A stretch of DNA of 64,000 bases from Algibacter lectus (GTDB lineage: Bacteria; Bacteroidota; Bacteroidia; Flavobacteriales; Flavobacteriaceae). The translations under genes were made by a program, and so were the position numbers. Positions 15,531 through 24,241 of the stretch are shown piece by piece. The notes beneath the pieces are model-generated. The model had not been told where the DNA came from. It was given only the letters and a program-made list of their open reading frames with translations, and made no database searches. Location of the stretch: the NCBI RefSeq assembly GCF_900112395.1, contig NZ_FOLN01000010.1:1-64000 (forward strand), written 5' to 3'. How positions within the stretch are numbered: position 1 is the stretch's first letter; each line of letters opens with the position of its first letter.

Positions 15531-16727
15531 ATGTACGGAAGCATAAAAGACAAATTACAAGAAGAGTTGCAAGCCATTAAAAATGAAGGTTTGTACAAAG
15601 AGGAGCGCATTATTACAAGTTCTCAAGATGCCGTTATTAAAGTATCAACAGGCGATGAGGTTATTAATTTTTGTGCGAATAATTATTTAGGATTATCAAA
15701 CAATAAAGACGTGATTCAGGCAGCTAAAGATACTTTGGATACGCACGGATTTGGTATGTCTTCAGTACGTTTTATATGCGGAACTCAAGATATTCATAAA
15801 GAATTAGAAGCTAAAATAGCCGAGTTTTTTCATTGTGAAGATACTATTCTATATGCTGCTGCTTTTGATGCTAATGGAGGGGTTTTCGAACCACTTCTAA
15901 ATCATGAAGATGCTATTATTTCAGATTCATTAAATCATGCTTCTATTATCGATGGTGTACGTTTATGTAAGGCTGCAAGATATCGTTATGCTAATAATGA
16001 CATGACGGATTTAGAAGCTAAACTTATTGAAGCTAATAAACGAAATCATCGTTTTAAAATTATTGTAACCGATGGTGTGTTTTCTATGGATGGCGTAGTT
16101 GCAGAATTGGATAAAATTTGTGATTTAGCCGATAAGTATGATGCTTTAGTTATGGTTGATGAATGCCATGCCTCTGGTTTTATTGGTAAAACGGGTCGTG
16201 GTACTATTGAGCTTAAAAATGTATTAGGCCGTGTAGATATTATCACAGGTACGCTTGGTAAAGCTTTAGGTGGCGCGATGGGTGGTTTTACAACGGGTAA
16301 AAAAGAAATTATCGATATGTTACGCCAACGTTCGCGTCCGTATTTGTTTTCAAACTCTTTAGCTCCAGCTATAGTTGGGGCTTCTTTAAAAGTGTTTGAA
16401 ATGTTAGAAAAAGATACTTCGCTTCGAGATAAGTTAGAAGAAAATACAAAATATTTTAGGAGTAAAATGGAAGCTGCTGGTTTCGATTTAGTAGGGGCAG
16501 ATGCAGCAATTGTGCCAGTTATGCTTTATGATGCTAAGCTTTCTCAAGATATGGCAAATCAACTTTTAGATGAAGGGATTTACGTTATTGGTTTCTTCTA
16601 CCCTGTAGTACCAAAAGATAAAGCTAGAATTAGAGTACAACTATCTGCTGCGCATACTAAAGCGCACATTGATAAAGCCGTTAATGCTTTTATTAAAGTG
16701 GGTAAAAACCTAAAGGTTATTAGTTAA
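15531..16727 (+). CDS. kbl: Glycine C-acetyltransferase (2-amino-3-ketobutyrate CoA ligase)
   Basis: A 398-residue alpha-oxoamine synthase of PLP fold type I. The PLP lysine is Lys244 in [26 protein letters not shown] and [16 protein letters not shown] are also characteristic. It splits 2-amino-3-ketobutyrate with CoA to glycine and acetyl-CoA, completing threonine breakdown started by the upstream dehydrogenase. Length equals that of E. coli Kbl (398). Coupled operon with tdh. Confidence 0.94.
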   Translation: MYGSIKDKLQEELQAIKNEGLYKEERIITSSQDAVIKVSTGDEVINFCANNYLGLSNNKDVIQAAKDTLDTHGFGMSSVRFICGTQDIHKELEAKIAEFFHCEDTILYAAAFDANGGVFEPLLNHEDAIISDSLNHASIIDGVRLCKAARYRYANNDMTDLEAKLIEANKRNHRFKIIVTDGVFSMDGVVAELDKICDLADKYDALVMVDECHASGFIGKTGRGTIELKNVLGRVDIITGTLGKALGGAMGGFTTGKKEIIDMLRQRSRPYLFSNSLAPAIVGASLKVFEMLEKDTSLRDKLEENTKYFRSKMEAAGFDLVGADAAIVPVMLYDAKLSQDMANQLLDEGIYVIGFFYPVVPKDKARIRVQLSAAHTKAHIDKAVNAFIKVGKNLKVIS

Positions 16728-16760
16728 AAAGAAAACTTTAAAGAGTTAAATATTTAAGTT

Positions 16761-16818
16761 GAAATGCCTTCGTTTTAACGCTTCAAAGCGAAGTGTCCTC
16801 TTAAATCGAAGGCATTTC
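16761..16818. repeat. Long inverted repeat spanning the 3' end of the giant secreted-protein gene
   Basis: GAAATGCCTTCG (16761-16772) and CGAAGGCATTTC (16807-16818) are perfect 12-bp arms separated by 34 bp. One arm is non-coding; the other encodes part of the last residues (NAFDLRG) of the 1630-residue protein. A smaller CTTC/GAAG hairpin sits inside. It may serve as terminator for one or both converging genes. Confidence 0.6.
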
Positions 16819-19800
16819 CATCTTGAATAATTTGTGCTAAATACCAATAATCATCAGCAGGAAGATGTTGTCCGTTAAAGGTGCCATCCCAACCATCTGA
16901 TTCATGAGTAAGTGTTTTTAATAGTTTTCCATATCTATTATAAATATATACTACTGTTCCTGGTAATTGAGCAGCGCCAACAACATGCCAAGTGTCGTTA
17001 AACAAGTCATTGTTAGGTGTAAAGTACTTAGGGATATCAAATATAAACACAGGGCGGGTTTCGTCCATACAGCCATTTAAATCTCTAACAGTAACCAAAT
17101 GTTCCCCATAAGGAACATTTGTGAAAATATTAGAAGTTTGTGGTTCTCCATCATCTAAGATATAAACATAATCTCCTGTTCCGCCAGAGCGAATATTTAC
17201 GATAATACTATTTGGATCGGTAAAGTTTGTTGTTGGAGGTGCAATGTCTATTATTGCAGCATCAGATAGAACAACCTCAAAATTGGCCGAACTCGAACAA
17301 GAATTTGCGGAAGCGTAATCTCTAGTTACGGTAACACTATAATTTCCTGGGTTTTCTGGTTGAATTGTAATTTCTGGAGTTGTTGCTCCTGTAGACCATA
17401 AATACGTATCCCCAGCTACACCTGTTTCTGCGCTAACAGTAATAGGCATGCCATTACAAATCGGGATTATTTCTTCTAAATCAATAACAGGTAAAGCGTT
17501 TATGTAGGTGTTAAATTGTGTAATATCGTAACATGTGGTGGCTGTAGACTCTAATCTAGCGTAAATAGTTTCGCCGTTTTCAGCAACGTATAAATTACTT
17601 AAAGGATTTATTTTTTCATCCGCATCGGTAACGTTATTGTAATAAGTAATACTGTGTGTATTTGGATTTAAACCTCCAAGAATAATGGTGTTGGCATTGG
17701 TTAAATCGAACTCTAACAAGCCATCGTCGTCGTCGTCACATTCTGTTAAATCTGCAGGAGTACTAGAAGCACGCGGGTTAATGTAAACTCTTAAGTTAAA
17801 CGAAGTCACAATGTGGCAGGTATTATCAATATTTGTTACTCTAGCATAAAAGGTTTGATTTAGATTGGTGTAATTGTACATTGGGTCTAACGGATCCGTG
17901 TTGTTCTCGGCTTGCATTTCTGTTTCATGGTAAGAAATGGTTACAGCACTAGTATCATCAACTAATCGAAGGTCTACTTGAGATAAATCGTAAGTATCAG
18001 TATCATTATCACAAATGGCGATAGTACCAACCGTTAAGGTTTCTGGTGGTAAGTTAACCTCTAATTCTTGTGGTATAACACTAAAACACCCTGTTAGTGT
18101 ATTGGTTACTTTTATATATACTGTTTGCGCTGGAGAATTGAAAGCGGTTGGGGTTGTAATTTCATTAGTATTATCGAAACCATCATCACTAATATCATCT
18201 AGATTTTCAAAGTAATTGATAGCTATGTTAGATTGAATTCTATCATATATATCAAACTGCGCATCCTCGAGGTTGAAATTTGTAATACCATCATAATCGG
18301 CATCACAACTAATTAATGGACCTGTAACTTGCGATATGTCTGGTGCCGAAATAATGTTTAAACTTAATGTTTCAACTACATAGCATAAAGAATCATCACT
18401 TTCAATACGAACAAATAAAGTTTGTGGGTTTACAACATTGGTATAATTAGAATCTGTAATAGGGTTTGTGTTGTCTTGCGCATCTAATTGCGTTGTATGA
18501 TAAGAAATATTTAAATCATCGGGAGATCCGTTTGTGATTTCTTGTGTTTTTGTATCTAAGTCAAAAACAGCTATTTCATCATTACTAATATCATCACAAA
18601 TTAAATATTGTGCGGGCGTATTGTAAATAGGGTCTGGAGCTACTTGTATAGTAAACGAGGTTTCAGCAAAACAGTTAGCGTCCGTAATGTTTTCAACACG
18701 TACATATATGGTTTGGCTGGGTGTTGTGTTGTTGTAAATATTGGTTTTGTCGATTGGCATTGTAAGTGCCACATCTTCAAAATAGTAAACCTCTTTACCT
18801 GTTTGGCCATTTAAAATTTCAGTATCTTTTTCCGATAATAAAAAATCGGCTGTTCTATCTCCATCAACTTCGCATATTTGGTAGTTGGTAATAGTAGGTG
18901 GGGTTGGCAGCGTATTTACAATAATTTGTTGTTCTACTATATTATAGCACCCCGAAGTGTTAGCGCTACTTTCTACTCTTACATATACGGTTTGCGTGTT
19001 TGCATTGTAAGCGGTGGGTGTGTCTATTGAGTTTATAAAGTTATTAGCATCGTCAACATTGGTGTAATAACTGAATACATTAACGGAAGGATCTGCTACA
19101 ATTTCGGAATTTTTATCTTCTAAATTAATAATAGAGAATCCATCGTCATCATTATCACAGACCACAAAATCTGAAGGAGTTGTAGCGGCAGGAGCTAAAA
19201 GAATTTCAATTTCAAAAGGATTAATAGTTGCGCAACCTGTTGCAACATGTTGTATACGCGCATAAATAGTTTCTAAGCTATTGGTGTTAGTATAGAAAGG
19301 CGGTAACTGATTGGTGTTATTTTCTGCATCGGTAAGTTCTCCGAAATAAGTAACTTCAAAATCGGGATTACCGTTTAATACTGTACTGTCTAATGAGTGT
19401 AAATCAATGCTAACAAAACCATCATCATCAGAATCACAATAGGGAAGTGGTACGGCAGGGTTAAATAATAATACCGGATTAATGACAAGTGTAATATCTG
19501 ATAATTCTGAACATCCGCTATCTGTATCCTCTATCCTAATAAATAACGTTGTTGGGTTTTCTGCTGTATATAAAACAGATTTATCTAGCATGTTTATGTT
19601 TGCATCTCGGTCTGATTCATCTTCGAAAAAATTTACACTAATCGGGTTTGGTAACTCGTTAGCAATAAAAGTTTCAACAGAGTTTAAATTAAATTGAAGT
19701 AAATCGTCTGGATCTTCATTGGTGTCACAAAGAGCAAAAAAGCCAGTGTCTGTACCTGTTAAAAGCAAGTTCGTGTGAACTTCTAAAGGCACAATGGTAG

Positions 19801-21667
19801 GGCAACCAGTAGAATCGTCTACAATACGTACATAAAGAATACGGAATCCAGGTTCTCCTGCAGCATTTGTGTATTGGTAATTGGTTTCGTTTGCAATAGG
19901 GTTGCTGCCTGTTTGGGCATCGTCTATACTTTCATGGAAAGTTGCTGTAACACCTGTTAAGCCTTGTATAATATCGTCTATTGCTTCTGTTAAATCGAAA
20001 TTAGCTGATCCATCTTGATCACTATCACAGGCATCCAAATATTGAGTGTCTCGATTTACAATTGGGCTAATTGTTATTTCAATATCAAGTTGCGTTTGGC
20101 TTATACAACCTGTAGCAGGGTTGAGGACTCTAACATAAACACGCTCGTTTGGTGTATTCAAGTTCTGGTATGGAGTTGGTATTGGGTTAGCTCCAGTATC
20201 AGCATCCGCTTGGCTATAGTGATAAGTTACTATAAGCATGCTGTCTCCTGCACTAATTTCGGAGTCTTTTTGAGTTAAATCTATTATGGCATAACCATCA
20301 GGTAAATTATCAGTATCACAAATTTCTAGTACCGTAGGTGTGTTTATAACAGGTAACGGATTAACAATTAAGTCGAAATTAGTATAGGCGAAACAACCAG
20401 AATCTGAATCTTCAATACGAACAAAAATGTTTTGAGGATTAGATGCTGCATTTGGTATTGGGGTTAATATTCGGTTTACGTTTGTACGTGCTTCTGTTTC
20501 ATTGTAGTGATACGAAAAGGTGTAGTTTGTAAACGGAATATTAGCAATTAACTCGGCGGTTTTTGTGGATAAATCGAAAATTTCAATTTCATCACCACTG
20601 GTGTCATCACATAATTGATAATCTGTAATTGGTGTAATTTGTTCTTCGGTATTTAATACCACAATAATTTCATCTTCTTCTATACAAGTATTTCCATTTA
20701 AAGAAACGCTTACTTCAATTCTATAGGTTCCACTTTCAATAGCTGTGTATGTTGGAGTAATAGCTCCTGTAATTTCAACGTTATCTTTAAACCATTTGTA
20801 AGAAGCAAAGCTGTTATTGATATCTCCATCTAACAGTGCAGAACTTTCACAACTTGTAATATCTTCACCTAAATCTAATATTTTAAAACTATCACCTTCT
20901 ATAAAAACAGCAGAATCGTAAGTGCCATCGGTTTGATCTGCAATAATTAGCTTTACGTGATAAGATACATAAGGCGTAATAGTTGTAGCAGCTGTTAAAA
21001 CAGTTGTTCTACCAATGTAGTTGGTGTCTCCAATATTATAGCCTGCAAAATATTGCTCGTTTTCTGCAGCACATGCGGGTAATAAGTTAGGGTGAACTGT
21101 TCTAGTATTTACCGGTGTTGTTGTGCCTGGGAGAAGAGCTATGTTTTGATAAGGTGCAGTGCTTCCTGTTTCTTTTATAAGAAATACGAAACCATCGGAA
21201 ACTTGACAAGGATTAATACCATCGTAATCTTCGGAAGCAAATAAATAATTAAATTGAAATTGTCCCGAAATTGAAACAATATCGAACTCTATTGAAGTTG
21301 CATTTAAGGTATTGGTTGTACCAAGAGCGGTTTCTAAATCGGGATCTGTTCCCCAAACGGAAGATCCTTCGCTTAATGTAGGTGTAATAAGAGAGTTTCC
21401 TCCAGAATTTGCAGCTCCTGTAGAAAGCATGATACCACTTGCAAAAGGAAAATTAGAACTCGCACGTTCAAAATAACCAAAACTATTAAAACCGTGTGGT
21501 GTTCCATTTATCGCCGACTCAACATTAGAAATATCTACACAACCATCTACAAGGTTATCTTCAACTAAAGATTGTACAGGTACACTACTGTCTACCGATA
21601 TTTTTTGTGCATTAGTAAATTGGCTACAACATAAGAGAGCAATTAAGAATGAATAGAAAAATCTCAT
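16775..21667 (-). CDS. Giant secreted repeat protein with type IX type B sorting domain
   Basis: A 1630-residue protein. Signal peptide 1-20 (ending TNAQ). Residues about 25-265 are a choice-of-anchor L-like domain (LVEDNLV, FGYFERASSNFPFASGIMLSTG-like; FLFASEDYDG-type core). Then follow about eleven repeats of roughly 85-95 residues, each beginning with a C-D-x-D/N-x-D motif (for example DFVVCDNDDDGFSIINLEDK) and ending with TVYVRVE-x-T-x-GC. The C-terminus (about 1545-1630) is the gliding-motility-type sorting domain: YFTPNNDLFNDTW, YIYNRYGKLLKTL, DGWDGTFNG, LPADDYWY. Acidic CDxDxDG motifs may bind calcium. Expected on the cell surface or released via the type IX system; adhesin-like role is inferred. 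Confidence 0.88.
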   Translation of the reverse strand: MRFFYSFLIALLCCSQFTNAQKISVDSSVPVQSLVEDNLVDGCVDISNVESAINGTPHGFNSFGYFERASSNFPFASGIMLSTGAANSGGNSLITPTLSEGSSVWGTDPDLETALGTTNTLNATSIEFDIVSISGQFQFNYLFASEDYDGINPCQVSDGFVFLIKETGSTAPYQNIALLPGTTTPVNTRTVHPNLLPACAAENEQYFAGYNIGDTNYIGRTTVLTAATTITPYVSYHVKLIIADQTDGTYDSAVFIEGDSFKILDLGEDITSCESSALLDGDINNSFASYKWFKDNVEITGAITPTYTAIESGTYRIEVSVSLNGNTCIEEDEIIVVLNTEEQITPITDYQLCDDTSGDEIEIFDLSTKTAELIANIPFTNYTFSYHYNETEARTNVNRILTPIPNAASNPQNIFVRIEDSDSGCFAYTNFDLIVNPLPVINTPTVLEICDTDNLPDGYAIIDLTQKDSEISAGDSMLIVTYHYSQADADTGANPIPTPYQNLNTPNERVYVRVLNPATGCISQTQLDIEITISPIVNRDTQYLDACDSDQDGSANFDLTEAIDDIIQGLTGVTATFHESIDDAQTGSNPIANETNYQYTNAAGEPGFRILYVRIVDDSTGCPTIVPLEVHTNLLLTGTDTGFFALCDTNEDPDDLLQFNLNSVETFIANELPNPISVNFFEDESDRDANINMLDKSVLYTAENPTTLFIRIEDTDSGCSELSDITLVINPVLLFNPAVPLPYCDSDDDGFVSIDLHSLDSTVLNGNPDFEVTYFGELTDAENNTNQLPPFYTNTNSLETIYARIQHVATGCATINPFEIEILLAPAATTPSDFVVCDNDDDGFSIINLEDKNSEIVADPSVNVFSYYTNVDDANNFINSIDTPTAYNANTQTVYVRVESSANTSGCYNIVEQQIIVNTLPTPPTITNYQICEVDGDRTADFLLSEKDTEILNGQTGKEVYYFEDVALTMPIDKTNIYNNTTPSQTIYVRVENITDANCFAETSFTIQVAPDPIYNTPAQYLICDDISNDEIAVFDLDTKTQEITNGSPDDLNISYHTTQLDAQDNTNPITDSNYTNVVNPQTLFVRIESDDSLCYVVETLSLNIISAPDISQVTGPLISCDADYDGITNFNLEDAQFDIYDRIQSNIAINYFENLDDISDDGFDNTNEITTPTAFNSPAQTVYIKVTNTLTGCFSVIPQELEVNLPPETLTVGTIAICDNDTDTYDLSQVDLRLVDDTSAVTISYHETEMQAENNTDPLDPMYNYTNLNQTFYARVTNIDNTCHIVTSFNLRVYINPRASSTPADLTECDDDDDGLLEFDLTNANTIILGGLNPNTHSITYYNNVTDADEKINPLSNLYVAENGETIYARLESTATTCYDITQFNTYINALPVIDLEEIIPICNGMPITVSAETGVAGDTYLWSTGATTPEITIQPENPGNYSVTVTRDYASANSCSSSANFEVVLSDAAIIDIAPPTTNFTDPNSIIVNIRSGGTGDYVYILDDGEPQTSNIFTNVPYGEHLVTVRDLNGCMDETRPVFIFDIPKYFTPNNDLFNDTWHVVGAAQLPGTVVYIYNRYGKLLKTLTHESDGWDGTFNGQHLPADDYWYLAQIIQDGNAFDLRGHFALKR

Positions 21668-21790
21668 GGTTCGTAGGCTATTATCAGTGTTTGAATTGTC
21701 GCTATTAATGTGCTAAAAGTATTTGTTTTTCAATTGAAATTTAAAAAATTAAGGTAAAATACCATTTAATAAGGTTTTTAGGCCACCAGA

Positions 21791-24238
21791 TTAGTACTTT
21801 AACGTAAAATGATCTTTAAATATTCTGCCATCTTCAAGTTTAATTGAAAACCAATAATCGTCACTTGGTAATTTCTCTCCATTAAATAATCCGTTCCAAC
21901 CATCTTCAGTAGCTTTTAATGTCTTAATTAACTTACCAAAGCGGTTGTAAATGGTGATTTCTGAGTTTGGTTGGTTTGAGCTCGAAATGCCATAAACTTG
22001 CCAAGTATCATGAAAGCCATCATTGTTTGGTGTGAAAAATTTAGGAAACCCAATAACGTATACTTTTTTATTTATTACACCGCAATCGTTTTTGGTGTCT
22101 TTAACAGATACGGTATAATCTCCAGGGCGGACGTTCTCAAATAAAATCTCACTTTGGTATGGTGCAACAACCACGTTATTGCTGTTAATTAATCGATACT
22201 CATAAACACCTTCTCCAGAAGTTAATACAGTAATAGTGTTATTGTTAGAGATATCGTCTACTTTTATATCGTTAATTTCAGCAATGCCGGACGCTTCAAC
22301 TGTAATTGTTTTTGTTTTAGAACAACCTGTTGTGTTTGTTACGGTAACCATGTAAATCCCAGGTTCGTTTACGTTTATGGCATAGGTAGTTGCTCCAGTA
22401 GACCAACTATAGCTGTAATTACTTGGTAAGTCGTTTACTACACCTGCATTAAGTTCTATGAATTCCGGATAGGTGTTTAAGCAATAGTATAATAGGGCAA
22501 CTGAATCTATTTCGGGTAATTTCGCCACTGTAAGTTCAACTTCGCTAATACCATAACAATCATTGGCATTTTCAACTCTTGCAAAAATAGTTTGGTTATA
22601 GGGTATCGTGTTGGTGTAGTCTGAGTTTAATTCATTTGTTTCTAGCAACGCATCATTGTAAGTTTCATAATAATAGATATTTAAACCAACAGGAAGCCCG
22701 TTAACAACTTGGCTATCGGCATTGTTTAAATTAAAGGTTTCTAAGCCATCTTCAACACCATCATTATCGCATAAAGTAAGTGTTGCATTGTTCGAGTTGG
22801 TTGTGCTTACCGCTAATGTTAATTCAGCAAAGCTAAAGCATCCTGTTACCGTGTTCGTGATTTCGGTATAAATAATTTGTGGATTTTGGCTGTTTAAAAA
22901 AGCATCACCATTCACTTCTATCGTTCTGGCATTATCAGTAAAATAACGTACCGATCTATCTGGCGTTTTACCTGTTAAATTAGCTTCGGCTTCAGTTAAA
23001 TTAAAATTTGTAAAACCATCGCTTATGCCATCTTCATCACATTGAAGCAAAGTAGTGTCAAACGCTTCCGGATTAGGATTTGTAACTAAATTGAAAGACG
23101 TTATGCTTCTACATAGAGGATTTATTTTATCTTCAATACGCACAAATACAACTTCGTTAAAAGCAGTAGTGTTATAGTATAAATCAGGATGTGGATTATT
23201 TTTTGATTCAGCATCTGCTGAAGATTCATAATAAGTGATATTCAAATCATTTAGATCTTGACCATCTAATATTTCGCTGTTTTTTGAAGATAAGGTGAAA
23301 GTGGTGCGTCCGTTTTTGTCATTGCCATCATCCATATTATCACAAAGTTCATAATCTGCAGGTTGTAAAAAATCAGGACCTGTGTTTACAACAAGATTAA
23401 ATTCTGATATTTCGAAACAGCCCGTAGAGTTGTTTGTGATTCTAGCATATATGGTTTGCGGATTGGCAATGTTGGTATATGGCGAACTAATTGGGGTAAT
23501 ACCTATTATCGCATCACTTTCTGAGGCGTGATAAGTAATTGCGGCATCGGTTTGGCTACCCGTAATTATAGGCGTATTTTCTTCTAAATTAAAAAACGTA
23601 AAGCCGTCATTATAAGGTAAGGTGACATCGCAATTTTCAAGGTTCTTTGAGGTCGAACTTGTTATAGAAGCATCTGTTGGAGGGTCTGAAAACTCAGCAG
23701 TTCCAGTCCATTCTAAATTAAAGGCACTGTTTCCAATAGGTCTATCTATAACAATAAAATAGGTGTCTCCGGCCGATACATTAAGCCAGCTTACAAAACT
23801 GTTACCATTTGCGCCAGGCCCTTCAGAAGTATCATTAGCAGTACCATTCATACCTGTATGATTATTGCTGGCTCCAGAAGAAGACGGGTTGGTGGTAGAG
23901 CATCTAATAGCTAAACCTAAATTATTACAATCGGCATTTGGACCAAAAACAAAAAAATCGTAATCTTCGTTTATAGAACTACTAGATGGTTTAAGGGTAA
24001 AGCCGAGTGTACCATCGGTTACTGGAGTTACTTTTAACCAAACACTATTATTTTCTTGACTGCTACAGTTTTGACCGAAGCCGAGTTCTTGTCGACCAAT
24101 TCCATTAACATTTAAATTAATATTAGAGTTTCCACATACTATTACAGCGTCGCTACAATCGGTTGGGTTTTGGGCATAGGTATCTAGTTGAAAAGCAAGG
24201 CTCATCAAGATAGAAAGGGATAGTAATTTTATTTTCAA
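21791..24238 (-). CDS. Secreted repeat protein with type IX type B sorting domain (815 aa)
   Basis: Signal peptide 1-22 (ending TYAQ). N-terminal domain about 25-190 resembles the pre-peptidase/choice-of-anchor jelly rolls (CSDAVIVCGNSNINL, YDFFVFGP, GDTYFIVIDRP). Four C-D-x-D-type repeats follow (for example LLQCDEDGISDGFTNFNL). An Ig-like region with YSWSTGATTYAINV then leads to the sorting domain FPKFFTPNNDGFHDTW to FTLKY at the end. The last 400 residues closely parallel the upstream 906-residue paralogue. Starts three bases after that gene's stop codon, so the two are co-translated. Confidence 0.88.
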   Translation of the reverse strand: MKIKLLSLSILMSLAFQLDTYAQNPTDCSDAVIVCGNSNINLNVNGIGRQELGFGQNCSSQENNSVWLKVTPVTDGTLGFTLKPSSSSINEDYDFFVFGPNADCNNLGLAIRCSTTNPSSSGASNNHTGMNGTANDTSEGPGANGNSFVSWLNVSAGDTYFIVIDRPIGNSAFNLEWTGTAEFSDPPTDASITSSTSKNLENCDVTLPYNDGFTFFNLEENTPIITGSQTDAAITYHASESDAIIGITPISSPYTNIANPQTIYARITNNSTGCFEISEFNLVVNTGPDFLQPADYELCDNMDDGNDKNGRTTFTLSSKNSEILDGQDLNDLNITYYESSADAESKNNPHPDLYYNTTAFNEVVFVRIEDKINPLCRSITSFNLVTNPNPEAFDTTLLQCDEDGISDGFTNFNLTEAEANLTGKTPDRSVRYFTDNARTIEVNGDAFLNSQNPQIIYTEITNTVTGCFSFAELTLAVSTTNSNNATLTLCDNDGVEDGLETFNLNNADSQVVNGLPVGLNIYYYETYNDALLETNELNSDYTNTIPYNQTIFARVENANDCYGISEVELTVAKLPEIDSVALLYYCLNTYPEFIELNAGVVNDLPSNYSYSWSTGATTYAINVNEPGIYMVTVTNTTGCSKTKTITVEASGIAEINDIKVDDISNNNTITVLTSGEGVYEYRLINSNNVVVAPYQSEILFENVRPGDYTVSVKDTKNDCGVINKKVYVIGFPKFFTPNNDGFHDTWQVYGISSSNQPNSEITIYNRFGKLIKTLKATEDGWNGLFNGEKLPSDDYWFSIKLEDGRIFKDHFTLKY

Positions 24239-24241
24239 AAG

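Noticed and set aside
17500-20700. Regular repeats resembling a CRISPR or tandem DNA repeat
   Set aside because: Units are coding, 85-95 codons long and divergent at DNA level; they are protein repeats of a secreted protein.
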